64,000 nt of DNA from Halobacteriales archaeon QS_4_69_225 (GTDB lineage Archaea > Halobacteriota > Halobacteria > Halobacteriales > Haloarculaceae). A model generated the notes under the pieces. It ran no database searches. It worked only from the letters and a program-made list of their open reading frames with translations, and was not told where the DNA came from. Positions 51,534 to 60,352 of this stretch are shown here, one piece after another (position 1 is the first letter of the stretch; each line of letters opens with the position of its first letter). The stretch covers positions 95,346 to 159,345 of the forward strand of contig PXRL01000003.1 of the NCBI GenBank assembly GCA_003020965.1. The letters run 5' to 3'. The position numbers were made by a program, and so were the translations under genes.

Positions 51534-52240
51534 TCACCCGATGTCGGGGGCGTCGACCCGACCGCCTTCGGCCTCCGTCTCGGGAAACATCCTGCCCGGG
51601 TTGAGAACGTCGCCGGGATCAAGCGTCCTTTTGACGGCCCACGTGACGTCGACGCCGCCGGCGCCGTGTTCCAACTCCAGGACCCAGCGCTCGTCCATGC
51701 CGATGCCGTGTTCGCCGGTGGCGGTGCCGCCCCACTCGATGACCTACTCGACGATGCCGTCGTAAACCGTCTTCGTGCGCTCGACCGCCGCCTCGTCGTC
51801 GGGGTCGATCAGCGCCGCGTAGTGGACGTTGCCGTCGCCAGCGTGGCCGAAACACGGCAACGGCAGGCCGCGTTCGTCGACGAGCTTCTCGGCGTATCGA
51901 ACGATATCCGGGTACCGGCTTATCGGAACGGTGACGTCGCCGGGGTGTCTCGGTTCGAGGTCGGGATCGTACCGCTGGAGCGCGAAGGCCAGTCCGTCGC
52001 GGGCCCGCCAGATCTCCGCCATCCGGTCGCCGCCGGCGATCTCGAACGTCTCGACGTCGTGGACCTCGACGACGGTCTCGAAGAAGGCGACCTCCTCGCC
52101 GGCGCCGTGGTTGGCGTGGAACTCGACGAAGATCGACGTCCCGGCGGCATACGGCGTGACGGGGACGCCACGGTCGTCGGCCGCCGCCAGCACCGCCGAG
52201 ACGTCGGCCGTCGACGCCGGCCGATCGGCCGGCTCTCGCG
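51534..52240 (-). pseudogene. FAD-linked oxidase (GlcD/D-lactate dehydrogenase type), internally deleted with stop
   Basis: On the minus strand RPASTADVSAVLAAADDRGV and PVTPYAAGTS are the start of a FAD_binding_4 domain; the next residues FVEFHANHGAGEEVAFFETV belong to the C-terminal domain, so about 200 residues are missing at about 52134. The C-terminal part (CFGHAGDGNVHYAALIDPDD) then meets a TAG at 51744-51746, beyond which the same frame continues with GTATGEHGIGMDERWV and LDPGDVLNPGRMF to 51534. The FAD site is gone. Inactive. Confidence 0.8.
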
Positions 52241-52279
52241 TAACTGAGTACGACGGACTGACCGACGGAAGCCTCTTTA

Positions 52280-52909
52280 GGTACGTGGCGCGATGAGGGC
52301 GACGTAAGCTACCCATGACCGAAGTCGTGGGCTTCCCCCCGCGATGGGGTTTCGGCCCATACTCCACGACTATCACGGGCGGGTTGCACGCACAGCGTCC
52401 GGCCGGAGTGAACCGCTCCGTTCCCTCCGGCGTACTCTCGTCGGGTTTTTACCCGGCAGGGTGCTGGCCCATGGAGAGACACGTTCGCCGCGACACGACG
52501 CTGCGGCGACCGGCTGGTTCGCACCATCCTCGGAACGCGGAGCGTTCCGATGTGCTCGAAACCCGTGAAACGACTTTCGAACGCTTTCCGTTCTCGGTGG
52601 ATTTCCCGCGCGTCACCGCCACGGGACGTGGCGAGAGCGGCGTGGCGTCATCCGTCCTCGAGTTCGGGGCCGGCCCACGGCGTTCGCGAGACCGCAGGTC
52701 TTGCGTGCACACCAGGACGGCGTCGTCGTTCCGGGGACGGCCCCTGCACCGGCTCCGGCTTGGCTCCGATACGATACCATGATACACGCACTCAAACACA
52801 CTGAACGCACCGACTCGACCCTGCCGGCCGGCCACAGCGCGGTGGTCGCCGGCGTATCCGACGCGCTTCCGCCCGCTCCTGAAGGGGTGGGTTTTCGCGC
52901 TACTCGACC
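52280..52909. other. Gene-free stretch with an IS-end-like hairpin
   Basis: About 630 bases without a convincing gene. An 8-bp inverted repeat agtcgtgg (52323-52330) / ccacgact (52364-52371) encloses a smaller cccc...gggg stem; the agtcgtgggcttcc sequence resembles right-end hairpins of IS200/IS605 elements, so this may be a leftover end. Open frames on both strands are Arg/Ser/Pro-rich and not protein-like. Promoter for trmB not identified. Confidence 0.4.
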
Positions 52910-53962
52910 ATGACGAGCGACGACCTCCAGGGCAGCCTCGCGGAGGTGGGGTCGCGGTTCGACTTCGGCGAGTACGAGATCGAGGCCTACCTCGCGGTGC
53001 TGGAACACGGCCGGCTGACCGCCTCGGAGATCGCCGAACGGACCGACATCCCGCAGCCGCGGGTGTACGATACGGTCAGGAGCCTCTCGGAGAACGGGCT
53101 GGTCGAGCTGCGGGAGTCACGCCCGATGCAGGTGCTGGCGGTCGATCCCGAGGAGGCCTTCTCCGACGTGCAGTCGACGCTGTCGACGCTCGTGGGCGGC
53201 CTCTCGGAGCGGTACAGCCGGCCGACGCGGGACTCGGAGGCCGTCTCGCTGGTGAAGTCCCGACAGACCGTCCTGCGGTACATCGAGGAGGTGATCGCGA
53301 CCGCGGACTACGAGCTGGTGCTGTCGCTGACGCCGGACCTGCTCGCTCGGTACGAGGAGCAGCTGGCCGAGCGCCGCGACGCCGGCGTCACCATCGAGCT
53401 GCTGTTGGCGCCGGCGGCGGACGTACCGGCGCCGTCGGAGTACCACTACGCCGGCGTGGCGACGGAGGTCCGGGCCCGTCGCGGCGTCACCACGCCGGTC
53501 GTCGCCGTCGGCGACGGCACGTACTCCGTCTACACCACCCGCGAGGGGCTGCAGGCCGACGGCGACCGCTACGGGGTCATCTTCAACCGCTCGGAGCTGG
53601 GCTTTCTCGTCTCCGGCTTCCTCAACACCGTCGTCTGGACGTCGGCGACGACGCTGGCCGACACCCGGAACGGCCGTCCGTTCCCGCGGCACTACGCGAC
53701 GGTCCGCCGCTGCGTCGAGGACCTCGACGGCGGCGACGGCCAGTTCTACGCCACCGTCCGGGGCCGCGACATCGAAACCGGCGAGCGGCGAACGGTCGAC
53801 GGCGCCGTCGTCGACGTCTCCGTCGGTACCAACCGCGAGACCGCCGCCGTCACCATCGAGACCGACGACGGTCGCGTCGACGTCGGGGGGCAGGTGGCCG
53901 CCCTCGAGGACATCGAAGCCTACGAAATCGCCGTCGACCGGGAGGCGCCGCCGGAACTGTGA
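52910..53962 (+). CDS. TrmB-family transcriptional regulator
   Basis: The 350-residue protein has an N-terminal winged helix (YEIEAYLAVLEHGRLTASEI, AERTDIPQPRVYDTVRSLSE) and the TrmB sugar-binding domain behind it (EEVIATADYELVLSLTPDLL; YHYAGVATEVRARRGVTTPV; SELGFLVSGFLNTVVWTSAT). TrmB proteins sense sugars and control sugar transport and glycolysis or gluconeogenesis genes in haloarchaea. PEP carboxylase, ROK kinase and a sugar-type ABC operon lie downstream and are plausible targets. Confidence 0.88.
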   Translation: MTSDDLQGSLAEVGSRFDFGEYEIEAYLAVLEHGRLTASEIAERTDIPQPRVYDTVRSLSENGLVELRESRPMQVLAVDPEEAFSDVQSTLSTLVGGLSERYSRPTRDSEAVSLVKSRQTVLRYIEEVIATADYELVLSLTPDLLARYEEQLAERRDAGVTIELLLAPAADVPAPSEYHYAGVATEVRARRGVTTPVVAVGDGTYSVYTTREGLQADGDRYGVIFNRSELGFLVSGFLNTVVWTSATTLADTRNGRPFPRHYATVRRCVEDLDGGDGQFYATVRGRDIETGERRTVDGAVVDVSVGTNRETAAVTIETDDGRVDVGGQVAALEDIEAYEIAVDREAPPEL

Positions 53963-53978
53963 ACCGTGAACCGTGAAC
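53954..53978 (+). repeat. Short tandem repeat at the trmB stop codon
   Basis: gaactgtgaaccgtgaacc then gtgaac: a nine-base unit in nearly three copies that includes the TGA stop of the TrmB gene. Confidence 0.5.
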
Positions 53979-53996
53979 TCGGTTCCGAGTGAGTTC
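53975..53996 (+). terminator. Terminator-like hairpin after trmB
   Basis: gaactc (53975-53980) pairs with gagttc (53991-53996), followed by ttcc, between the TrmB stop and the ppc promoter-like cctttac. Confidence 0.35.
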
Positions 53997-54041
53997 TTCC
54001 GGCGTCGGTAGCCTTTACCCCCTGGCCGGCCGAGACGTGGT

Positions 54042-56729
54042 ATGTCACTGCACACCCGCGACGTCGAGCGCGACGTCGACGAGCTGAGTTCGCTGCTCGG
54101 CGAGGTGCTGGCCGAGCAGGCGTCGCCGGCGGCGCTGGAGACCGTCGAGACGCTCCGGACCAGCGCCATCGACTACCGCCGCGGCGAGACGACCTCGCGG
54201 GCGCCGCTGCGGACCGAGCTGGCGGGGCTGGAGCCGGAAACGCGGGAGGTCGTCGCCCGGGCGTTCGCCACCTACTTCGAGTTGCGGAACGTCGCCGAGG
54301 AGCGCGAGCGGGTCCGAGCGGTTCGAGCGGGCGTCCAGGCGGGGACGCTGGCCGACAGCGTCGCCGCCGCCGTCGAGCGGCTGGCCGACGCCGGCGCCGA
54401 CGCCGCGACCGTCCGGCAGGTGCTCGACGACGTCCTCATCGAGCCGACGTTCACCGCTCACCCGACGGAGGCCCGCCGCAAGACGGTGAAGGCGAAGCTG
54501 CGGTCGGTCGGCGAACAGCTGCGGGCCCTCGACGAGCGGCGACTCACCGACCGCGAACGCCGACGGATCGAGCGGGAGCTCGAGGCGGAGGTGACGAGCC
54601 TCTGGCAGACCCCGCAGATCCGGGACCGGCGGCCGGAGGTGACCGACGAGGCGCTGAACGTCCAGTGGTACCTCGAGAACACGCTGTTCGACGTCGTCGG
54701 GGACGTGTACGATGAGCTGGAGGCGGCGCTGTCGGAGTTCTACCCCGGCGTCGAGGTGCCGAAGCTGTTCGAGTTCCGCTCGTGGGCCGGCAGCGACCGC
54801 GACGGCAACCCCTACGTGACGCCGGACGTGACGACCGAGACGCTGCGGCGCCAGCGGGCGGCCGTCCTCGAGCGGTACCGCGAGGAGTGCAAGCGGCTGT
54901 CGGGCGTGTTGAGCCAGGACGACCGGACGCTGTCGACCGGCGAGCCGTTCGACGAGCGGCTGGCCGCCGACGAGAGGCGGCTACCGGAGGTCGCCGAGGC
55001 CGTCGCCGGGCGGTACCCCGACGAGCCGTACCGCCAGAAGCTGAAGCTGATGCGCGAGCGGCTCGAGCGCGTCGACGGCGTCCGGCCGGGCGGCTACGAC
55101 GACGCCGCGGAGCTGCTGGCGGACGTCGAGGCCATCGCCGACAGCCTCCGGGCCAACGGCGCCGAGGTCATCGCCGCCTCGCAGGTCGACCCCCTCGCCC
55201 GCCGCGTCGACACCTTCGGCTTCACCTTCGCCAGCCTCGATCTGCGGGACCACCGGCGGAATCACACCGAGACGGTCGCGGCCGTCCTCGGGGCCGAGGG
55301 CGTCGACTACGCCGGGATGAATGAGGCCGAGCGGGTCGAGACGCTCACCGAGGCCGTCCTCCAGCCGGAGCCGGTCGTCGACGTCGGCGACCGCTCGGGG
55401 TACGGGGAGACGCCGGCGCGGGTGCTGCGGCGGTTCGAGGCCCTCGCGGAGTGGCAGCGGGAGTACGGCGTCGACGCCGTCGACACCTACTGCATCTCGA
55501 TGACCGAGGAGCCGAGCCACGTCCTGGAGGTGCTGTTTCTCGCCGACCAGGCCGGCGTCGTCGACCTGCCGGGTCACTGCGGGCTCGACGTCGTCCCGCT
55601 TCTGGAGACGAAGTCGGCGCTGTCCGGCGCCCGCCGCATCATGGGGACGCTGTTCGAGAACGACGCCTACGCGGCGGCGCTCGCGGCCCGCGGCGACGTC
55701 CAGGAGGTGATGATCGGCTACTCCGACTCCAACAAGGAAAACGGCTTCCTGGCGGCCAACTGGTCGCTGTTCCGCAACCAGAAGCGGCTGGCGGCCATCG
55801 CCGACGACTTCGACGTCGAACTGCGGCTGTTCCACGGCCGCGGCGGTTCCATCTCCCGCGGCGGCGGCTCGATGAACGAGGCGCTGCTGGCGCTGCCGAC
55901 CGAGACGGTGACCGGGCAGGTGAAGTTCACCGAACAGGGCGAGGCCATCGCCGAGAAGTACGCCACCCCGACCATCGCCCAGCGGAACCTCGAGCAGATG
56001 CTGAACGCCCAACTGCGGGCCCGCCACCGGGCGCTGACCGACGGCGACGACGGGCCACCGGCCGGCAGCGACGACGCGATGGAGACGGCCGCCGCGGCCG
56101 CCCGCGAGGCCTACCGCGGGCTGCTCGACGCCGACGGCTTCGTCGCGTACTTCGAGGAGGCGACGCCCATCCGGGTCATCGAGGAGCTGAACCTCGGCTC
56201 CCGGCCGGCCTCCCGCTCCGGCGAGCGGTCGGTCGAGGATCTGCGGGCCATCCCGTGGGTGTTCGCCTGGACGCAGGCCCGCTGTATCGTCCCCGGCTGG
56301 TACGGCCTCGGCGCCGGCCTGGAGGCGTACCTCGAATCGGGCGGCGACCGCGAGACGCTGCGGCGCTACTACGAGGAGTGGCCGTTCTTCCGGACGACGA
56401 TCGACAACGCCGCGCTGTCGCTGGCCCGGACCGACCTCGAAATCGCCGCCGAGTACGCCGACCTGGCGGCCAACCGCGAGGCGTTCTTCCCCCGCATCGA
56501 GCGCGAGTACGAGCGGGCCGTCGCCGTCGTCGCCGACGTCGCCGGCCGGGATCGCCTGCCCGCAAAGAAGTGGGTCGCGGAGAACCTCGAGCGCCGGAAC
56601 CCGTACGTCGACCCGCTGAACCTGCTGCAGGCCCGACTGTTGGACCGCGAGACGCTCACCGACCGCGAGGACCGGACGCTCCGGCTGACGGTGAAAGGCA
56701 TCGCCGCCGGAATGAAGTCGACGGGGTAG
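54042..56729 (+). CDS. ppc: Phosphoenolpyruvate carboxylase
   Basis: The 895-residue protein has the bacterial-type PEPC motifs: catalytic His140 in FTAHPTEARRKT, EFRSWAGSDRDGNPYVTPDV, QEVMIGYSDSNKENGF, and His598 with the mobile loop in LFHGRGGSISRGGGSMNEAL. It carboxylates PEP to oxaloacetate, replenishing the TCA cycle. Full length and intact, ending GIAAGMKSTG. A cctttac box about 30 nt upstream fits a leaderless start at ATG 54042. Allosteric control cannot be judged from sequence. Confidence 0.96.
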   Translation: MSLHTRDVERDVDELSSLLGEVLAEQASPAALETVETLRTSAIDYRRGETTSRAPLRTELAGLEPETREVVARAFATYFELRNVAEERERVRAVRAGVQAGTLADSVAAAVERLADAGADAATVRQVLDDVLIEPTFTAHPTEARRKTVKAKLRSVGEQLRALDERRLTDRERRRIERELEAEVTSLWQTPQIRDRRPEVTDEALNVQWYLENTLFDVVGDVYDELEAALSEFYPGVEVPKLFEFRSWAGSDRDGNPYVTPDVTTETLRRQRAAVLERYREECKRLSGVLSQDDRTLSTGEPFDERLAADERRLPEVAEAVAGRYPDEPYRQKLKLMRERLERVDGVRPGGYDDAAELLADVEAIADSLRANGAEVIAASQVDPLARRVDTFGFTFASLDLRDHRRNHTETVAAVLGAEGVDYAGMNEAERVETLTEAVLQPEPVVDVGDRSGYGETPARVLRRFEALAEWQREYGVDAVDTYCISMTEEPSHVLEVLFLADQAGVVDLPGHCGLDVVPLLETKSALSGARRIMGTLFENDAYAAALAARGDVQEVMIGYSDSNKENGFLAANWSLFRNQKRLAAIADDFDVELRLFHGRGGSISRGGGSMNEALLALPTETVTGQVKFTEQGEAIAEKYATPTIAQRNLEQMLNAQLRARHRALTDGDDGPPAGSDDAMETAAAAAREAYRGLLDADGFVAYFEEATPIRVIEELNLGSRPASRSGERSVEDLRAIPWVFAWTQARCIVPGWYGLGAGLEAYLESGGDRETLRRYYEEWPFFRTTIDNAALSLARTDLEIAAEYADLAANREAFFPRIEREYERAVAVVADVAGRDRLPAKKWVAENLERRNPYVDPLNLLQARLLDRETLTDREDRTLRLTVKGIAAGMKSTG

Positions 56730-56760
56730 GCACCTGGGGTCGGGTCACCCGCTGGTTTTT

Positions 56761-56786
56761 AATTCGAGTGGTCCGAACCACGAATT
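56761..56786 (+). promoter_or_regulatory. Palindromic operator-like site directly before a usp gene
   Basis: aattcgagtggt and accacgaatt form an imperfect palindrome that ends at the base before ATG 56787, just downstream of the TATA-like ttttaatt (56756-56763). A protein bound here would cover the transcription start, suggesting repression. Confidence 0.5.
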
Positions 56787-57248
56787 ATGAGCCTCGAGAC
56801 GGTACTCCTGGCAGTCGGCGAGCGCGACAAGGGTCGAACCGACCAGCTCGCGGCGACGGCGGTCGACCTCGCAGGCCCGGCGGGCGCGACCGTGGCACTG
56901 AGCCACGTCTTCACGACCGAGGAGTACGACGCCGCCCGGCGGGACCTGGACGCCGACCCCGAAAGCGAGGTGACGCCGGACAGGGTGGCGAAACGCTACG
57001 CCACCATCCGGACGTTGGGCGACGCCCTCGAGGCGGCCGACGTCGACTTCGACTGGTACGGCCGTCTCGCCGGCGACGAGGACGAGGAGGGAGGGGTCGT
57101 CGTCGACCTCGCCGAGGAGTTGGACGCCGACATGGTCGTCATCGGCGGCCGGAAGCGCTCGCCGGCCGGCAAGGCCGTCTTCGGGTCGACCGCCCAGGAC
57201 ATCCTGCTGGAGGCGCCGTGTCCGGTCACCTTCGTCCGGGGGGAGTGA
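56787..57248 (+). CDS. Universal stress protein, UspA family
   Basis: The 153-residue UspA protein has the ATP-binding signature GGRKRSPAGKAVFGSTAQDI, almost the same as in the 2.5-kb paralogue (GGRRRSPTGKAVFGST), and the ending PCPVTFVRGE. It lacks no expected motif. Function is stress response through nucleotide binding, specific signal unknown. Its start is preceded by a TATA-like box and a palindrome, so it is probably regulated on its own and not co-transcribed with ppc. Confidence 0.9.
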   Translation: MSLETVLLAVGERDKGRTDQLAATAVDLAGPAGATVALSHVFTTEEYDAARRDLDADPESEVTPDRVAKRYATIRTLGDALEAADVDFDWYGRLAGDEDEEGGVVVDLAEELDADMVVIGGRKRSPAGKAVFGSTAQDILLEAPCPVTFVRGE

Positions 57249-57261
57249 CGGCGCCGGCCGG

Positions 57262-57534
57262 CTACGGCTCCCGGCGTCTGGCGACGCGACCGACGTACAC
57301 CCCGGCGATCACCAGCATGACGACCAGCGCCGACAGCGTCGCGACCTGTGGCAGGTTCCCGTCCAGCAGCGCCAGCAGCAAAAACGGAGTCACGGCCGCC
57401 GCCGCGAGGAGATGGACGCCGGTCACCAACTGCGAGAGCGAGAACGGTCCGGGAACCGGCTCGCCGCCGGCGGCCGCGACGTCGTCGTACTCGGGGTCGA
57501 GGTACTCCTCGGCGTCGTCATCGTCGTCGCCCAT
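57262..57534 (-). CDS. Small two-helix membrane protein (DUF7322-like)
   Basis: The 90-residue protein has an acidic N terminus (MGDDDDDAEEYLDPEYDD), a hydrophobic stretch around 32-58 (LVTGVHLLAAAAVTPFLLLA) and a second at 62-83 (VATLSALVVMLVIAGVYVGR). It resembles a haloarchaeal family of uncharacterised membrane proteins; the DUF number is from memory. It lies between usp and the ROK kinase, convergent with usp. Confidence 0.6.
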   Translation of the reverse strand: MGDDDDDAEEYLDPEYDDVAAAGGEPVPGPFSLSQLVTGVHLLAAAAVTPFLLLALLDGNLPQVATLSALVVMLVIAGVYVGRVARRREP

Positions 57535-57577
57535 GCGCCGGGTTGGGGCGCCGTTCCCCTGAGCCTGACGGCAGCCG

Positions 57578-58543
57578 TTACCGGCGGAGCCGCCGTCGGT
57601 CGCCGGTGCCGCCCGTCATCGCGCTGGCGAGGGCGCCTTGCAGCACGACGTCGTCGCCGAGCGTCGTGGGCCGTATCTCGGGGACGTTCGAGAACACCCG
57701 CTCGGGGACCCGCTCGCGGAGCTCGCCCACCACGACCTCGGGGTTGCCGGTCGCGACGGCGCCACCGACGTAGACGACGATGGGCGCGTAGGCGTCGACC
57801 AGCGTCGCCACCCCGAGGGCGTTCCACTCGGCGACCCGCTCGAGAACGCGGTCGGCGAGGGGATCGTCGCCGGCGGCCGCGAAGACGTCGGCGGCGTCGA
57901 ACTCCGACGACGACAGCGGCAGCTCCGTCGGCTCGCCGTCGTGGAGGTGCCGGGCGTACCGCGGAACCGACGACCCCGAGCAGTACGCCTCCCAGTGGCC
58001 GCGGCCGCCGCAGCCGCAGGCCATGGCGCCGTCGGGGTCGAGGGTGATGTGACCGAGCTCGCCGGCGTTGCCGTCCCATCCCGAGAGGACGTTGCCGTCG
58101 ACGCAGACGCCGGCACCGATGCCTGAGGAGATGGTGAGGTAGGCCATGTCGTCGGGGTTGCGCTCGGCGTGGAACCGCTCGCCGATGACGCCGGCGGCGG
58201 TGTCGTTGTGGAGGTGGACCGGGGCGTCGACGAGCTCCCCGAGCGGGCCGGTCAGCGGGATGGTGCCGACGCCGTCAGGTAGGTTCGCCGGCCCCTCGAC
58301 GGTGCCGGCCGCGAGATCGAGCGGGCCGATGGAGCCGACCCCCGCGGCGGCGACGTCCCCGGGGGCGACGTCGGCCGCCTCGCAGGCCGCCCGCACCACG
58401 TCCAGCACCGCCTCGGTGACGGCGATTCCCGACGGTCCCTGCGGCGTCGGCCGGCGGTCCCGCCCGATGACGGTCCCGTCGTCGTCGCCGACGACCGCCC
58501 GGACGTTCGTCGCCCCGAGGTCGACGCCCGCGTAGTGTGCCAT
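57578..58543 (-). CDS. ROK-family sugar kinase (glucokinase-like)
   Basis: The 321-residue protein has AHYAGVDLGATNVRAVVGDD (phosphate 1), LHNDTAAGVIGERF (substrate loop), ISSGIGAGVCVDGNVLSGWD, NAGELGHITLDPD with the catalytic-region Glu/His, and zinc-binding CGCGGRGHWEAYCSG. ROK kinases phosphorylate glucose or N-acyl sugars with ATP; glucokinase is the usual haloarchaeal assignment. Start ATG 58543. Divergent from the aldo-keto reductase gene. Confidence 0.88.
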   Translation of the reverse strand: MAHYAGVDLGATNVRAVVGDDDGTVIGRDRRPTPQGPSGIAVTEAVLDVVRAACEAADVAPGDVAAAGVGSIGPLDLAAGTVEGPANLPDGVGTIPLTGPLGELVDAPVHLHNDTAAGVIGERFHAERNPDDMAYLTISSGIGAGVCVDGNVLSGWDGNAGELGHITLDPDGAMACGCGGRGHWEAYCSGSSVPRYARHLHDGEPTELPLSSSEFDAADVFAAAGDDPLADRVLERVAEWNALGVATLVDAYAPIVVYVGGAVATGNPEVVVGELRERVPERVFSNVPEIRPTTLGDDVVLQGALASAMTGGTGDRRRLRR

Positions 58544-58647
58544 CGGCCGAACGAGGGAAGCGCTCGGACTTAACGGGCCTGGATTCCGATCGTGACGCCC
58601 GGGCCACGAGCCACGAGCATATGTACCTCGCGCGACCATCGTCGCCC

Positions 58648-59628
58648 ATGGAGTACACCCGACTCGGCTCGACCGGCCTGGAGGTGTCGAGGCTCTGTCT
58701 CGGCTGCATGAACTTCGGCGACGGCGAGCCGTGGATGATCGGCAACCGGGCGGCGAGCATCAGCCTCATCCACCGCGCGCTGGACGGCGGCATCAACTTC
58801 CTCGACACGGCGAACGTCTACTCCGACGGCGAGTCCGAGGAGATCGTCGGCGAGGCCATCGAGAGCCGCCGCCGGGACGAACTCGTCGTCGCGACGAAGG
58901 TGTACTGGGACACCCACGACGGCCCCAACGGCAGCGGCCTCTCCCGGAAGCACATCATCGACCAGGCGTACGCCAGCCTCGACCGCCTCGGCGTCGACTA
59001 CATCGACCTCTACCAGATCCACCGCTTCGACGAGGAGACGCCGGTCGAGGAGACGCTGTCGGCGCTGACCCACCTCGTCGACGAGGGCGTCGTCCGGTAC
59101 GTCGGCGCCAGCACGATGACCGCTTACGAGTTCACGAAGCTGCTGTACACCGCCGACGCCGGGGGCTACGAGCGGTTCGTCTCGATGCAGCCGGAGTACA
59201 ACGCCGTCGACCGCCACGAGGAGGCCAACGTGCTGCCGGCGTGTGCCGGCGAGGACGTCGGCGTCATCCCGTGGTCGCCGCTGGCCGGCGGCTTCCTTTC
59301 CGGCAAGTACGACCCCGACGGCGAGGTGCCGGAGGGGACGCGGGCGGCCGACGACGACTACACCCGCGATCGGTTCACCGACGAGAACTGGGCGGTGCTG
59401 TCGGAGCTACAGTCGGTCGCCGACGAGCGGGGGGTCTCGACGGCACAGGTGGCGCTCGCGTGGCTGCTCGAGCGCCCCGTCGTCGACGCCCCGATAATCG
59501 GTCCGCGCACGGAGGCCCACCTCGACGACGCGCTGGGGGCCGTCGACGTCTCGCTGTCGGCGGCCGAGGTGGAGCGCATCGCCGAGCCGAAGACGCCGCG
59601 GTGGCCGGCACCGGGCAAGGACACCTGA
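58648..59628 (+). CDS. Aldo-keto reductase
   Basis: The 326-residue TIM barrel contains TRLGSTGLEVSRLCLGCMNF, INFLDTANVYSDGESEEIVG (catalytic Asp and Tyr), ELVVATKVYW (Lys) and LYQIHRFDEETPVEETLSAL (His), followed by the NADP-binding IIGPRTEAHLDDALGAV. It reduces aldehydes or ketones, possibly sugars, with NADPH. ATG 58648 (MEYTRLGSTG) fits the family; an upstream in-frame ATG at 58621 would add nine residues. Confidence 0.9.
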   Translation: MEYTRLGSTGLEVSRLCLGCMNFGDGEPWMIGNRAASISLIHRALDGGINFLDTANVYSDGESEEIVGEAIESRRRDELVVATKVYWDTHDGPNGSGLSRKHIIDQAYASLDRLGVDYIDLYQIHRFDEETPVEETLSALTHLVDEGVVRYVGASTMTAYEFTKLLYTADAGGYERFVSMQPEYNAVDRHEEANVLPACAGEDVGVIPWSPLAGGFLSGKYDPDGEVPEGTRAADDDYTRDRFTDENWAVLSELQSVADERGVSTAQVALAWLLERPVVDAPIIGPRTEAHLDDALGAVDVSLSAAEVERIAEPKTPRWPAPGKDT

Positions 59629-59762
59629 TACCGGCTGCCGTACGCCGTTCCGGTGTCGGCCGCACGCCGACGTACGGTCGTACCGATGGACGGTTGCAGC
59701 ACTCGCCGTGACGGGTCGGAGGCGACCCCGAGCGCCCCGGCGAGACGAGACATCGGACGGGG

Positions 59763-60200
59763 TCAAACCCGGAGGGCGGTGTCTCCGACCGGCTCGCCGT
59801 GGACGGCCCGGTACACCGTCGGGAAGGCCGCGAGGCCGATCGCCTGAACGACGCCGCCGAGAAGCGTGAGCCACCACGAATCCAGCGTGACGACCACGAG
59901 CGCGACGCCCATGGTGGCGGTCAAGTAGACCGCGCTGAAGTAGCCGAACCGCAGCGGAATCGAGGACAGTTCGGCGCGGCGCGGCCAGGCGCCGACGTCG
60001 ACTCGCCCGCCTCGAAACGCCGCGATTGCGACGCTGCCGGCGCCGATAGCCGCCAGCCCCGACAACGAAACGGCGTCCGGGTAACGGCTCTGTAGCAGCG
60101 CGACGGCGGCGAAGGCCGGCGTCGAGAGAAAGGACAGCTCCATCACCCCGAAGAAGACCTCCTCGAGCCACGCCAGCAGTCCGGTTTCGGATTCGCTCAT
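59763..60200 (-). CDS. Four-helix membrane protein, unknown
   Basis: The 145-residue protein has hydrophobic segments near 15-36 (FFGVMELSFLSTPAFAAVAL), 45-62 (SLSGLAAIGAGSVAIAAFRG), 82-105 (RFGYFSAVYLTATMGVALVV) and 108-132 (WWLTLLGGVVQAIGLAAFPT). Start ATG 60200 (MSESETGLLAW). Its promoter region is shared with the divergent sugar-binding gene; no functional link known. Confidence 0.65.
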   Translation of the reverse strand: MSESETGLLAWLEEVFFGVMELSFLSTPAFAAVALLQSRYPDAVSLSGLAAIGAGSVAIAAFRGGRVDVGAWPRRAELSSIPLRFGYFSAVYLTATMGVALVVVTLDSWWLTLLGGVVQAIGLAAFPTVYRAVHGEPVGDTALRV

Positions 60201-60320
60201 AGTGAAGATGACGTCGTCGCCCGACAGGTGGACCTGCGGTTGCCGGCCCGGAGTCTTAAGTCGTTCGACGCGCGGAGAACGATCGGGTATAGATGTTTGC
60301 TCCGTTTCGAGGCCCGTATC

Positions 60321-60327
60321 TATATGT
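60321..60327 (+). promoter_or_regulatory. TATA box of the sugar ABC operon
   Basis: tatatgt centred 29 nt before ATG 60353, leaderless spacing. Confidence 0.5.
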
Positions 60328-60352
60328 ACGATGGGTATTAACAACGGCTGTG

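Noticed and set aside
52315..52782. 155-codon plus-strand frame (begins MTEVVGFPPRWGF)
   Set aside because: Ser/Arg/Pro-rich and overlapping an IS-end-like hairpin; no protein-like periodicity.
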